From Steromphala cineraria (taxonomy: Eukaryota; Mollusca; Gastropoda; Trochida; Trochidae), in contig OU744726.1 in NCBI GenBank assembly GCA_916613615.1, forward strand, positions 20,773,515 through 20,837,514: 64,000 nucleotides of DNA, written 5' to 3'. Shown here piece by piece: positions 25,448 through 38,297 of the stretch (position 1 is its first letter; each line of letters opens with the position of its first letter). The translations under genes were made by a program, and so were the position numbers. The notes under the pieces are model-generated. The model was not told the DNA's origin and did not search any database. It was given only the letters and a program-made list of their open reading frames with translations.

Positions 25448-27474
25448 TTAAGTCCTGTCTTTTATTCTGCTATCGAGTTGGAACAAATCAAGTGCATCCT
25501 GTTTGGAGTCATGTCGTGATTGCTATAATATACTGAGACTTGCATTGCTGATACATGTACTTATCACGGATGAATAATTTATTTCGAATGCAACCTTTTC
25601 ATCTGCTTTCTGAATCTTAGACGTTCAGAATGAGCTTAAAAGATCATGTACCAATACACGACTTTGCGAAGTGACTGTTCGAGTAACTGTATATTATCTA
25701 GTTTTAATGTACTATATTGTAACAGTTTTGCATATGGGCCGTGTATCATACAATAAATATCTTTGTCTTAGACTTTGAGTGATTTGAACTTCATTATTGA
25801 GTTTTGAGTGCATTAAAAACTCTGGTTGTAAATGTCAGAGGAAAGACGGATATATATGATGAACTATTTTCCAAATTTCATAAATTTACCTTGCAAAACT
25901 GAGACCATGACTTAAATTTTCTCAAATAAACAGCAAATACGTCATAAGTGAGTTTTGGAAATATTCCATTTATAGACTATTGTCATTCAGATTTCAACTG
26001 AATATAATTTGTATCACTTGAAATTGACAAAGTGGAATATACCTCTTTAACTTTTACCAAATGAACACGTTTAAATAAGTAACCACAGACGCTCCTTTTC
26101 CAAATTTGAAAAATCTTTATTGTATATGTAAAGGTAGGTGAACTGTGTTTGCTACTACAATATGTAAATCGATGATGATGTGGGTTGATATCTATTTTGA
26201 CGAGCAGTACTTTAAAGTTCCTTTAATTGAAATTTGATAGGATTTTAGAATGTTGCCCGTGGGCTTTACTCGATTGTCATACGGTACTGATTTCAGACAA
26301 GAATTGATAGTGTATGTTTTATATTACTTATAAGTGTACCGTTTCTTCGATGTAGGAGGAACATGTGTAGAGTATCAACAATCCATAAACTAGTGATGGT
26401 AATGTTTAAAAAACACTGTCTTCAATAATTACATAAATTCTGATTCACGAAATAGATAGTTAATGATTGTATATAATTCCTGGTGTTATGTACACGTTGT
26501 TTATCTGTCAGAATTGAAAAGTAATAGACCAAGCCAGCAAACGTTAAGAAAATGAAATAAAGAGTGGCCATACACCTTATAGTTCGGCATTGTTGTGAGA
26601 TTGCTGATCACTTCTTATCGGTTAAAATGTATAGATCGAAATGTTCTTATATGTTTATCATTTCAATTACAGTATCGGGGGTGGGTTTTTTATGGTAAAA
26701 TGTACTTAATCCTAAGGAAAAAGAGAAATAAGAGAAAAAATAAGGTCGACTTTTTCTGTTCTCAAAATGCTCAATTTGATCATGTAAATCACTCCTGACG
26801 TATGTTCCAAGTGAATTATGTAAGACCATAACATACATCATTTTGTTTCAGGAGATCTTTTCAAATATCAGAAATATGAGATATGAAACTATTCGTGATG
26901 CAACAGCAAATGCTTGTTTATGTCCTTGAAAAGTTACACTAAAAGAAATACTCGGTCTATTGATGTTTACTTATACATCTAACTGGTGACCATTCACTGC
27001 GGGCTCATGATTTTAGTTGATATCAAACATGTGTACGAGTTGGTGATTGTGGCCAAGTATAAACATGTTTTGAGCAGTTCACCTAGCCTAGATAATCTGT
27101 TGGTGGTTCAAAATAGCATTATGACGTCCGAAAATAAGAAACTTGTTAATTGATTAATAGTATAATTTCCTATTTACCGAGAGCAAATCAGTTAAGCACT
27201 GTTCAAACTAAAATCAGTATACTACTAAAACTATTTAAAACAGTAAAACCATTTTTATAATAATGAGGGGTTCGTGATGAGGATACAAACTGGTGTAAAA
27301 AAAATTGCTATATAGGATAGTTGATAAAAAGCTGAATCAATCTCACGTAGTCTTCACCAAAAATTATTTTTCAGATTGTGTTGTTAATGTGTTCACTTGT
27401 TGCATCCTCGAAATAGGATCTGTGATTTGCAACCCTGGCACGTTGAATCGCTTGGATTAATGTATAATTCTCAT

Positions 27475-27600
27475 AATCAAGAAACTTGTATCAAATCATC
27501 ATTAAAGACAATGATTGATCAGTTTTCAAGTCCCAAAATCAACATTTCATTTTCTTTTTCTGAAACTTGTACCTCTGTCATCCTCCATTAAATCTTCTTC
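27475..27600 (+). repeat. Diverged dispersed repeat, copy 3
   Basis: Shares AAACTTGTATCAAATCATCATTAAAG and ACAATGATTGATC... with 17790-17900 and 18900-19015, including the preceding CTTGGATTAATGT word found at 18882. It also covers the short frame 27397-27591, which is therefore unlikely to be a gene. Confidence 0.4.
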
Positions 27601-28094
27601 ACAATTTATCTTTGTAATGATTTGATGCAAGTATTTTTGTGTGACCAGGTCACCAGCAAACAATACATTTAATATTCGAACACTATCAGTTTTATTAGGA
27701 TGGTTATTATTTATGGATAAAGAATAGCTTGTTTCAAAACATATATATTAAGATAAAAATAGATAGAGGTGTTAGTTTAATTAGGCAACTATTTTCATGT
27801 GTTTTAAAAAGCTACAAGGGTTTATAACACCATTGTAGATTCGTATTTCCAGATGTCTAAATGAAGAAAATGTGAAATCTACAAGGGCCTGCAGTCCTGT
27901 TCCTCCTATCTATAAAATGTATGAATGAAGCTCTTTAGATATCTTTCTGTATATCTTTAATTAATTTTGGACCAATTGAAGTCATTTTATGTTTGTTACA
28001 AGAATCATTGAATAAAGATTTATTGCAATTATCGAGGGAGTTAAGAATGGGATCTGAAAAAATATATGATTAATAGAGGTAATTAGAGACGTCT

Positions 28095-28184
28095 CGCACA
28101 GCTCGGTTTGAAATTATATTTAGGGGTAAAAAATGCACGACATACAACCCCAAAATAAAAAACAGAATGGATTTATCCCCTAAA
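28095..28184 (+). repeat. Solo arm of the ACGACATACAACC foldback family
   Basis: Nearly identical to the right arm at 60327-60389 (GGGGTAAAAAATGCACGAC then CATACAACCCCAAAATAAAA, AACAGAATGGATTTATCCCC). It is preceded by GCTCGGTTTGAAATTA as in the copy at 17276-17420. Confidence 0.75.
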
Positions 28185-28341
28185 TCTCTTTACTGACATT
28201 TTATTATGTACATGTATATTCTTATACTGAAATAAATTAACTACTAATTATTGCAATTAATTGTTTTACGCCCACATTCTGCAATTCAATTTCCCTGTTC
28301 ATTTTGTCAAAGATATCTGTTGAGATTGCAAATGACCGATC

Positions 28342-28680
28342 TTGACGGGTCGTTCGGATAATACATCTTTCAGTTTTGACGACTTAAATTCACAAATTCA
28401 TCTTATGTGTAATAATGAATTAAGTTTAAGGCATCCATTATCAAAACATGAGATAGAAGAGAGGCGTGATCAGATATTGTTCGTCCATAGAATATTTTAT
28501 CAAGCCTCTCAATTTTCAAAATCACTAAATTTATACGGAAGATTTTTAAGTTATTTTAAAGACAGGATACATACGGCTCTTTTTAATAATATTAATTTCC
28601 GACCAAACCAAGATATACTTTTAACGATATCTTTTTTAACAATTTCAGTTTCCCAAAGAAACATTTGTAGGTTCGCGTAA
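28342..28680 (+). CDS. 112-codon open frame, unrecognised
   Basis: An uninterrupted frame starting MTGRSDNTSFSFDDL and including LSKHEIEERRDQILFVHRIF. It has a soluble, charged first half and a hydrophobic end. No domain recognised, and no splice context or related frame was found in the paralogous blocks downstream. It is one of the longer frames in the window but its length alone is not compelling at this base composition. Confidence 0.2.
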   Translation: MTGRSDNTSFSFDDLNSQIHLMCNNELSLRHPLSKHEIEERRDQILFVHRIFYQASQFSKSLNLYGRFLSYFKDRIHTALFNNINFRPNQDILLTISFLTISVSQRNICRFA

Positions 28681-28843
28681 TTCATATGGTAACATATCCT
28701 TGAACATTGCCGACTCAAGTGAAGACGTTTTATTTTAGAATTAGGTATTTCTGCACTACATTTAAACAAATTTGTTATCTGCAAATAAGATAATAGTACG
28801 ACAATAGTTTACATAAGTATAAAACTGCAGATGTCATTGAGTA

Positions 28844-30471
28844 ATAATTACAAAATGGATTTGTTACACTAATTTCCGGGATTCTGATTGGACGAGAGCG
28901 CTCAAAAACCTGCTGCCATTTCTCGATAAATGCAGAAAAATTTGCAACCATACCATGTGCATTCATTCCTTGTGACGTCACAATCACTTGACGCAATGGT
29001 TCGGTTTTGACAGTTGCGAGTTACGTTCTGTTGCAAAGACAGATATAACATATCTTATCACTTCCCAGCTGCGTTTGTAACAAGTAAATACATTCTTCTC
29101 CCTAACATAATCCATACATTCACCGGAAAGACTGCATTTAAACAACTACGAGTCCTCAAGCTTGTTCGCTCGGCAAACGGCGGACATTTTGAACGTCGTG
29201 TGATATGCTAATTAGGGTTATTCCGAAAATGCGGATTCCGATTAAAACGAATTGTGATTGCATGGGTGTCAATGGTTGCGAAAACGAATTTAAATCTTCG
29301 GCCGTTTTAGTTTATGGAGTTCTCAATTTTGATTCAACTTTGTATTGTTTCGTGTAACAAACCACAATTTCACGACATTGATGACAGATTTTTTGAAAAT
29401 AATTAAAAATGTTAATGTTGATTTTGTAATTATAAGGATTGTTTTACATGTTTTGTGCCTCTATCGATGTATAACAGCAACACATTTTGTATAAAATCGC
29501 TACGCTACGCTACGCGATTTTATACAATGTGTTGCTGTTATATACACAAAGAACTTAATTAAGCACCCCCCACTTTTTCAAACAGAAAAACACTGCTGAT
29601 AATAAACAAAACAAATGTACAATCAAACAATTAGGATTTTTAAATAGAACGATCATCCAGCATTGTGGAAACATAAACTTCATTCGGCTTATGATTCACT
29701 GTCGCTGAAAAACTGGTTTTACAAAAACTTGGTATTTTTAAGTCAAAATCCAAGTTACTTTAAAATTGAAAATGAAAGTCAATATTTGTTGCTGCAATGT
29801 GATAATTATCATTCTCTTGAGTGAATTGATGATATTTTGGTAAATAACCTCATAGCAAAAGTCAATCGTTAAAGCAGTATGAACCTTCAAAATCACAAAA
29901 TTATCAAAATATGAATTTAAAGAAAACTGCACAAAGACATTAATTGGCCACTGTCAAAGAAAATGGATTATCTGGAGGAAGGAGAACTGTTTGGTAAACA
30001 ATTTCAACTAAAGGAATCTAAAATTTACTTACAGATGTTAAGATTATAGGCATTTTATCAATTTTTGATGAAAAAAGTACTGAAAATTCAATGTCTTGCT
30101 AGCCTCTTATCATGCATGATAAAAAGGGGTTTTGTGTATGAATGTCAACTAGCGATCAAAATTGTTATTTTTGATTCATAACATCCAAAGTTTAATGTGT
30201 AGTTTTCCCCCTATGACAATAGTTATATTTGGCCAAATTTCATTAGTCTCACAGTTTTTCTCATATTTTCGTTATTTTTGCTCATTAGCGATCTTAATTT
30301 CAATTAAATAGTCAATAATAAAGCAATTGTTATATCTGGAGTGGTCAATAAATCAAATTAATCCAAATAGTCCAAGGCAACCCAAATTCATTTTACAAAA
30401 TAGGGGGGTGCTTAATTAAGTTCTTTGTGTATACATCGATAGAGGCACAAAACATGTAAAACAATCCTTAA
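28844..30471. mobile_element. Composite foldback element, long copy
   Basis: The left end is TAATAATTACAAAATGG; the right end is ...CATGTAAAACAATCCTTAA. The first part (28844 to about 29430) ends in the inverse of its own start (ATTTTGTAATTAT). The second part (about 29431-30471) has long inverted arms: GGATTGTTTTACATG and TTTTGTGCCTCTATCGATG on the left, complement at about 30433-30468, and AAGAACTTAATTAAGCACCC inverted at about 30405-30425. A shorter copy in opposite orientation with the same two parts is at 42546-43184, which helps define both ends. It sits in block 1 between a short repeat pair (see 30472-30595). No transposase. Confidence 0.7.
29470..29542. repeat. Near-perfect long hairpin inside the composite element
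   Basis: The arms 29470-29500 and 29514-29542 are inverted copies (TATAACAGCAACACATT... and ...AATGTGTTGCTGTTATA), differing by a 2-bp indel. The loop is TACGCTACGCTAC. Such a stem of about 29 bp is expected to be extruded or to be processed if transcribed. Confidence 0.9.
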
Positions 30472-30595
30472 TAGATGTGTTCTTTTCAAATATATAGGCG
30501 GTATTTTGCATTTAGATAAGTATCTATCTGCAAATGTCATTGAGTATAGATGTGTTCTTTTGAGCTATATAGGAGGTATTTTGCATTTAGATAAA
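30472..30595 (+). repeat. 74-bp tandem duplication beside the composite element
   Basis: TAGATGTGTTCTTTT...TATATAGG.GGTATTTTGCATTTAGATAA begins at 30472 and again at 30546. Between them is CTGCAAATGTCATTGAGTA, which also occurs at 28826-28844 on the other side of the inserted element with one mismatch. This order is explained by a tandem duplication into whose first copy the composite element inserted. Confidence 0.7.
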
Positions 30596-31005
30596 AATTA
30601 TTGTTAAATGAACATTGCATGTAAACCTGTCCTGATATGATTAAACAGTAAAGTGAAAGGAGTTTCAAATACGATTTGGAACTGATTATTTTTGGAAATT
30701 GGTCACTTAAAATAAAAATGATGGCAATATGTATTTGCGTTCGATTATTAAACATTCAATCAATTATAGTCAGAGATAGCGGTGTCATATCTACAACCAA
30801 ACTGCTACCGACCATCGGAGACCTTAATCATTTGAGGTATGGAAATAGATTCGCGTAACTCTACTAAACATGGTAAGTTTTAGATACATAAATGTTTGAT
30901 TAATAACATTATGTAACTTCTGTGAATTCAAATAACGGGATTATCTACCAAGACATTTGTAATGTGCAGTAAATTTGTAAAATCCTGTATAATAATACTC
31001 CTTTC

Positions 31006-31124
31006 TTTGATTGGCATTCTAGAAGTTGGTGTGCTGATCATCACTTGCTTGACAACGATATTAGGATCTATGTCGAAACGTCGCTTTTAAAGAATAAAGA
31101 AGTTGATAAAATAATCTTCCTTAT
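31006..31124 (+). mobile_element. Short retroposed tail with 16-bp target duplication
   Basis: A direct repeat TAATAATACTCC(C)TTTC flanks it (30990-31005 and 31125-31141). The insert contains GGATCTATGTCGAAACGTCGC and ends TTTTAAAGAATAAAGAAGTTG..., similar to the tail near 14690. This looks like a heavily 5'-truncated retroelement 3' end; the exact family (Penelope-like or LINE) cannot be fixed from so little sequence. Confidence 0.55.
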
Positions 31125-33961
31125 TAATAATACTCCCTTTCAATATCACTGAATACAGATCATGGAGATGTAGCATTCTGTGTTACCTTTGAATCTAACA
31201 TTTCATAAGCTTGGGCACAGAATATATTGTTATTGGTGCTTATATTTGTGAAATTACTTGAACTGTTATTTGTGTGATTTTATTTATAATCGATTTCCTC
31301 GCCAGTCCTAAGAACGGTTTTGGTCTCCACATTAAGAGCTTTTTCAGAACCATCTTAGAAATTGAAATTGCATTCCATCAAGTCTATTCACAAGTGTAAC
31401 TGATTCAGAACATTTTAAGTTTCATCGATTTAAATTGGAATTAAGAGCAACATTCCAAGAGTTTGTACCCTTATGTGCGTATCTAAGTGCAAAATCGTGT
31501 TATTTGTAAAAGAAATTAGGCTTCGTAGCCAGCTAAAAACGAATCAGTTGGTTAAGCAACTTTAGAAAATATAGGTCACCATTTCAGAAGTTCAGTTTCA
31601 TAGTGTTATGAAGTTAAAGCTCACATCTAAACTGTATTTTGTATTTGTTTTAAACAGTGTTAATCATAAACATTGGTACAACTAAAATTCGATGCATTTA
31701 CGACTAAATGCCCTCATGAAGTCCAGATCCGTATTCAATCATATATAGTTTTCGATCTATTTTCCCTTGCCAAAAAAGTATATATTAACGTTACCGTCCC
31801 AACGATCCTATCGTCCGTGGACGAATGAACAATTTGAATATTGACAAAGGATGATCCGTTCCAGTTTAGGCAGATAAAACAAATCGAGATCACAAACCAA
31901 TTAAATCACATTTTACATTAATAAACACTGTTACATGTAGGTGAACAAACTTTCGGGATGCAGACGAAATCCAACTGAATTTCAAACTTGTCAGGGATGT
32001 CAATGTTTTGAAAAGACCAATTACATCATTTTAGATTGAAAAACTAATGTCTAAGTTCCACTAAGGTCTGTTTAAACCTTCCTATAAATTCATAAAGTGC
32101 TTGCAAACGTGATTAGTATTGACAATTGTCTGGTTGTCCCGTTTCATGGAGACTAATGGGCACTCAACTGTTTCGAAAGAAAAATACTTATCTTAGATAA
32201 TAGAATGATAGGGATGTCAACATTTCTAAATGAAAAACATTGTGTTAAAATAGAGCATGTGAGCATGTGAACTTTGAATTCACATTAACAATATCCCAAA
32301 TGTTTCATGTCATACTAATAATACCATTTTCCAAGACATTACTGAAATAGTCTTTATCAATTTGATTAATTGAATTAGTGAATGGTCTTGAATCTCTTCA
32401 AAATACTTCAGACAGCTCGTTTTACAGTTTCCTGCATCGTAATAAATCAATTTCAGTTGACCTTATAAATGAAACATGATTCACCTCAACCTTTCACAAT
32501 TTGATACAAAATGCTAACCAGAAACATTTCAAAGGACAAAATATAAGAAGAATACATGACGACATAAACACCACAACTCTTTTAAGTTCTTAATTTCAAT
32601 TGAAAAAAACACTTGTTTGCAAATGATTTGAACTAATTTGTGAGTGGGATTCTAGAAGATGTAGTAGTAAACCAAAATATTTAAGTAAAGTTGCTAAAGG
32701 CGATCAAAATTCAAAAGTAACAGAATATTGACATGTTAGTATAGATAAAACGTTTTATATCAAACCATTATTTTCTGTGAGTTAAGAATCTGATATCAAT
32801 TAAAGTCTTTAGTTCATTACACTCAGAATAGGTAAACTTATATCCTAGGAAATACGTTCTAAATATTGTGACCCTTGTTGAATGTAGTTGCTTTCATGTC
32901 TGTGTTCCTGAAAGAAATACGTTCTAAAACATGCAGGTAATTTTAAGTTGATGCCCTTAAATCTCTACGCCATGCAAATGTTTTTAAGAACTAGATGTAA
33001 GAGAAAGATAGGTAAAAAATAAGAGGCTTTGGATTAAGCGGGAAAATCATTTCGTTGGTACTTTGAAGTTTTATGTTAGCGCAAAAATACACAACAGATT
33101 GTCTTCATGAATATTCTTTTAATTTCATGATTTTATTTCATTAATCAAATACGGAATTGGATTCCCTATTGGTCCAAGTAAGAAAAAGAAACTGTATAAA
33201 ATATTATATATTGTCTTTCAATTTGAGTCTTTGATCTCATTGATCCAGTATATTCACTTCCAACTTACGTTCAAATTTTGATAATTAACTTAAGATGTAT
33301 GAAACCCGCCTTAAGCATAATAAATTCCTTAAAACAAAATGCCTCACTGTAAAATTGAAATCTTTCTGTAAAAGAACCGTCTCATTTGATGTGTTACCTG
33401 ACATCAAGAAAAGTAACATTCTCTTCAGAACAAGTTCTGTTTTACAGTTTTGCTGTCAATGAAAAATAGTGTGACATATGCCTGTATAATTTCATGTTCT
33501 TCTCTTGTTGTTTATGCAATTGGAATTGAAGCCAGAGTTCATAAAGATGTTTAACGTTGGTAATTCGTTAACGCCGAGTCATTTGTCTTGAATGAAACAC
33601 GATTATTTTTGGAGACCATGATAAGCTGCCGAGGAATTGTTAAACGAAGTTACAAACAGCTTTCCAAACCTATGTCATATACTCACATAGTCATCGTATT
33701 ATTTACAAGCCACATTTTTTCTGATAAATGGTGTAAATGTCCTAATGTACAGAAACTTCAACCCGCTAGAGATTTTTTTATAGAAAATTGCAATTAATAA
33801 ATTGCTTTAGCCTCCATTCTCTAACATGCTTGAAATTAAAATTATCTATACTGCAGTACCGAAGGTTCGCTATTGTTTACAATGCAGAAGTTGACCATCC
33901 ATAAAGGTCTTTGTCTAAACTAGAAATTGATGATTACTTTGTATTATATCTTTGACCAACC

Positions 33962-34237
33962 TTAATTTCCAGTAAATAATGTTAACGCCAGAAGATCAAA
34001 AACACCGTTTGCACCTTCAACAAAAAGCCCGTGCTCAACTACATATAAGGATGTATCAGTGAAATATACTAAAGCCAAGACACCCACTAGTGATAAGTCC
34101 TCGGTTTGCTTTTCAAAACAGGAACGAGTACCTTTAGTTGATATGTTTTGGCATTGGTCATACCAATAAGATAACTCTAAACAAGGAGCAACTGCATTCG
34201 TTGAAGCTTTCACCTCACATTCAAAAACATAAAACAT
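33962..34237 (-). CDS. 91-codon minus-strand frame, possible decayed exon
   Basis: The frame begins MFYVFECEVKAS and contains several Cys residues and a hydrophobic run (LSLVGVLALVYF). The composition is more protein-like than nearby DNA, but no domain, splice partner or copy in the other blocks was found. Confidence 0.2.
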   Translation of the reverse strand: MFYVFECEVKASTNAVAPCLELSYWYDQCQNISTKGTRSCFEKQTEDLSLVGVLALVYFTDTSLYVVEHGLFVEGANGVFDLLALTLFTGN

Positions 34238-34385
34238 GTTTTATGAACAAATATTTGCTTAAAAAACTTTCCACTTTCCTACTTTAATTGATCATTTGTG
34301 CCCAGAATTTGACCAAGAGGAATATAACAACAATAAATAGACGATATCTGTCTTTATTTGACTAATACCATGTTTATCTCATCGA

Positions 34386-34442
34386 GTGAGGTAGAAAGTT
34401 TATATTTTAAATATTTTTAAATATTTAACTTTTCTACCTCAC
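34386..34442. repeat. 57-bp hairpin (GTGAGGTAGAAA arms)
   Basis: GTGAGGTAGAAAGTT at the left and AACTTTTCTACCTCAC at the right are inverted, with AAATATTT words forming the inner stem. It is a small foldback within AT-rich sequence. Confidence 0.8.
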
Positions 34443-37400
34443 GGGAAAACCTTATCGCCACTGTAGGCAGATAGAGGGTTTATTTCACTCACTGATAGAA
34501 CAGCGTATCTCACCCTCATTCATATAATTAAAAAAAGTCTTATCTAGTTGCCCTGTCAACAAAACATTGGAGAAGTGGAGGATGATTTTAATCTTATGCA
34601 CTTGATATATGCATTATAGTTTAGAGGCGTTTTTTAAAGATTTTGTTTGTTTATCAACAACATATTTTCGAAAACCTTTTCTATAACTTTTGACATTCAT
34701 GACTCAATACATATACATTTTGCACTTTATATTTAAAGTAATTGTTGATTTTCTCGTAAAGCATTTGAGTGCGGCAAATTAATTTTGTCACAAATGTTAT
34801 AATAAATAAAAGCTGATTTATGCACAGAGTTTCTTATTTTGGAATAACAAATCGCATTACAATGATATTGTAGTCATGAATACAGGAAAAAAGCAATGTT
34901 CATACATGTATATGGTTATACATAATTATCTCTTCATCACGATTCATGATAATACATTGAAATCAACTTTAACATGTTGTATAGTTGCTAATAGATTTCT
35001 GATGTTAATTTTGCTTTCGCTGATTGAATATAAACTCATCAGTAAAAGAAACTTATCACTTCTTGAAGTGACTGTTATGAATCAACAATTGAGATAAAAA
35101 AGACAAAGATGTTGATTATATTGCTTAATTATTAAATGATTATCATCAAAGATTGTTGGATTATAAATGACATAACATTAGGCATAAAATCAACTGATTT
35201 GAATGACAACTGCAAATACGCAAGAAAACATTAACTAGTGTTTGTCAAGTGAGGGACTGAAAATGATATTCAACTTATTGATTTATTTGTTCAACTCAAA
35301 CTCAAGCCATTTCTAAGATATTTCGATAAAGATTTTCTAGATACCGGTTTACGTCTCTTATCAAGATCTTACTTGGGACCAGCTGTGAAATTGTAATTGG
35401 ATTTTCGTGAAGTTTGCATGAAGCAAGTAAACATGTATTTGGATCCAAAACTAAAGTTAATTTTCCTGAATGATGAAATTGTGATGGAAGCAAATGTAAT
35501 GCTATTGAGAAAGCACTGCTGATTTATTGTTTATAATCTACAACCAATACCTGAGTATATACATTGTCGTACTTCTACGATCTCTTAAATTCCTGAAAAT
35601 CTTACCTTCGTCTGAAGGTCTGGTTACGATTTAAGTTCGTTGATAAACAACCACATTTAACGAAGAAATTTGTATTACATGTAGCACTTAATCATAATGA
35701 ATCTCGGTATAATAAGTAACTGAAATAATTGAAAATGAGTTTTCTTATGACATTGAGCTTAATTGTTGATTTTCTCATAAAGTGTTTGAGTGTAGCAAGT
35801 TCATGTTGTTACAGATGTTTTCATTAATAACATCGCATTTATGTATAGAGTTCTTGTTTTGGAATAACAAATTGCATAACAATAATCAGAGAATAAACAG
35901 TTGTAAAAATAGTGTGGTCATGATTACAGAATAAAGACAATTTACATATATATCATTTTCTTTCTAAACACCTTTTTTCCTACAATATCATTTATTCCGG
36001 TGAGACATCGATTTCATTCATCGTTGAAAATTTATATTGATAAAATCATTTTTAGATTACTTTAGAAAAGTTCTACTTCTGCTTACATGTATTTTAGGAG
36101 ACTCATATTTTCTATAAGGCTGTTTTATTCCATTGATTTATTCTTTCATATACTGTTTTTGCAAGAAACAGACTAAATTGACTGCATGTATTCATGAACA
36201 TGTGTGTTGTTATTGTATTGTAAGAATCGAATAATGACCTAAAATCTTTTACGTCTTTGTAACATCCAATATCTTAATAAGTTTTTTTTTTAGAAACGTG
36301 AAAAAGAGTGATAATTTAAGAGTCCATTAACTTTTTAAAGTTATACAAAATTGTTCCCCTTTTATAGTTTCTTTCAATTCACAAAAACACAATCTTCAGA
36401 TATGTATAGTCTGATAAACACCATTGATATTTTCCGTACACCCGAAGTCCTATACCAAACATTCTGATATCTCCATAGGTGTCGTATATACAATGTACTA
36501 TAACCTGAATGTTGGTTTCCATGGAAACATGACCTAAACGGTGACCCTCTGAGAATCTTTATCTCTAAACTATAACTCAAATGTGAAAATAAGACGACAG
36601 CCATATAGATATCAACATTTAATGTTCCTAAGTTGACAGCAATAACGCCCTGCTTGAGATTCTGATTGGAAAAGATGCATATTATGTTTGATAGCACATC
36701 TATACTTGTATTGATAAATCTAGCCGAGATCTCGATCTTCAGATACATTGTAAGTCTATAACCTATTTTCATAATCCACTCTGCTTGCAACTGATTTAAA
36801 ATTCTATTTTAGATTCATACGCAGGACGATAATTCTTGTTTCTAGTAAGAAACCAGTATAATGAAGAACATATACATTACTTCCTGAACACATTTTTCAA
36901 TTAAATAAGTAAAAATATCAATTTCTTTGCTTAGTTCATAGTTGGACATTGAAATCGCTACTGACCGGAATAAACATTCTTCAATATCGATGAACTTCTT
37001 TTTAGATAATGTGTTAGTTGCAATTAAGAGTACAATGACAATAATTTGTACGTCACCCATTGACAATTGTCTTTGAGTTCACAGGCAGGTAGATAAATGT
37101 AAATGTAAATTTCAAATTGTGTAGGTGTAAGAGGTATTTTGCAGTGAAATATATAAACAAAGAATTAAAACAACATGAAATTTTTTTGCATGTTAACTCC
37201 TGGCAGATATTTCAATATAAACACCTTTGCAACACTTGTAGTAGATTTTTCTAACTCAACTGATTGTCGTTCAAGGCTTTGGAAATATCCAAGTATATAA
37301 ATTTTGTGACATGTGTGTTCTACAGTTTCTTCTTTCAACATGTCAAAGACTTTGGTTTCAGTAGAATTATACTTCCCTCTAGTTTTTATTTTTGAAATAG

Positions 37401-37942
37401 TGATCTATTAGTCACAGACATGTACATGTACATTCTTCTAACCCATTAAAAACATTGCTTCCCATTTAGTCAGCATGTCGATAATCTAATTCAATCATAA
37501 GAGAAAGACACTCCTTTTCGAACTTGACAAACGTTGAATACTTAAGTCACCGACTTGACGATCCCGTGATGATTAAAATGAATATTTTGCACGTGGACGG
37601 AGGATGATTCGTTGCTACTTAACTAAATAAATACAGTGCAGAGTTCAAAATCACGAAATATTGGCATTAAGCAACACAAAGTTAGGTGAACTAACTTTCA
37701 GCATACAGCTGAAGACTTAGTGAATGTAAAGGATGACAATATTTGAAAGACCAATGACATGTAGATATCATCAGATAGAGTGCCTGAGTTCCACTAAGGT
37801 CGGAATATCCTCCCTATTAACCTACAATTCTTTTAAAACATGATTAATTTTGACTCTTGAATTTCATGTTACAATGTTGCAAAACTGATGAACACTCGGC
37901 AATATTTTTCAGAATAAGTTACATTTGTAATATCACACCTAA

Positions 37943-38297
37943 AGGGACAGTAGCACGTTTTTAGGGGAATATACGTGAGGTCAGAAAAATGACAATTAAT
38001 GGTTCCAATTGAAAGACAATGTATTTAAACTAAATGGAGCAGTAATAATTCAAATATATAACGTAAAATTTGGTCATGCGATTCCATTTTCTTACACAAA
38101 ACGAATTAAAGGTGTTCAAATAAAATGGCCGCCAATGGATTTTATGTGAATCTCAATACTTTGTCCTCTGACTATGGATGATTAGGCTTGTGTAATAAGA
38201 TTTTTGACACTGTCAAAATAATACATTTAGCATTAACTTACAATTATCAGTAACAAAATTAAAATATAATTTTATAAAAAAACGTGCTACTGCCCCT
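37943..38297. mobile_element. TTAA-flanked MITE, copy B, 355 bp
   Basis: The left end AGGGACAGTAGCACGTTTTTAG follows CTAA (mutated TTAA, 37939-37942); the right end GTGCTACTGCCCCT is followed by TTAA (38298-38301). The body matches copy E (61660-62008) closely. The paralogous locus near 48455-48490 lacks the element, giving a near-empty site. Confidence 0.9.

Larger units (their letters stand above)
25452..28340. other. AT-rich stretch, no gene recognised
   Basis: No conserved gene. It contains a diverged dispersed repeat (27475-27600) and a solo arm of the foldback family (28095-28184). The frames 26595-26798 and 26647-26841 overlap on opposite strands and are taken as chance. Confidence 0.5.
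28690..32900. repeat. Segmental duplication, block 1
   Basis: Several separate stretches align in the same order with the blocks downstream. 28735-28845 matches about 46705-46830 (TTTTATTTTAGAAT...GATAATAGTACGAC..). 30735-30920 matches 47225-47395 (CATTTGAGGTA.GGAAATAGATT.GC). 31370-31400 matches about 47530-47560. 31930-32240 matches 37680-37942 (GTCTAAGTTCCACTAAGGTC vs GCCTGAGTTCCACTAAGGTC). Identity is partial with many indels. An inserted composite element (28844-30471) interrupts it. No conserved reading frame is shared by the copies. Confidence 0.6.

Noticed and set aside
36374..36790. 138-codon minus-strand frame, one of the longest in the window
   Set aside because: The paralogous stretch near 46.4 kb does not keep the frame, and no domain was recognised.
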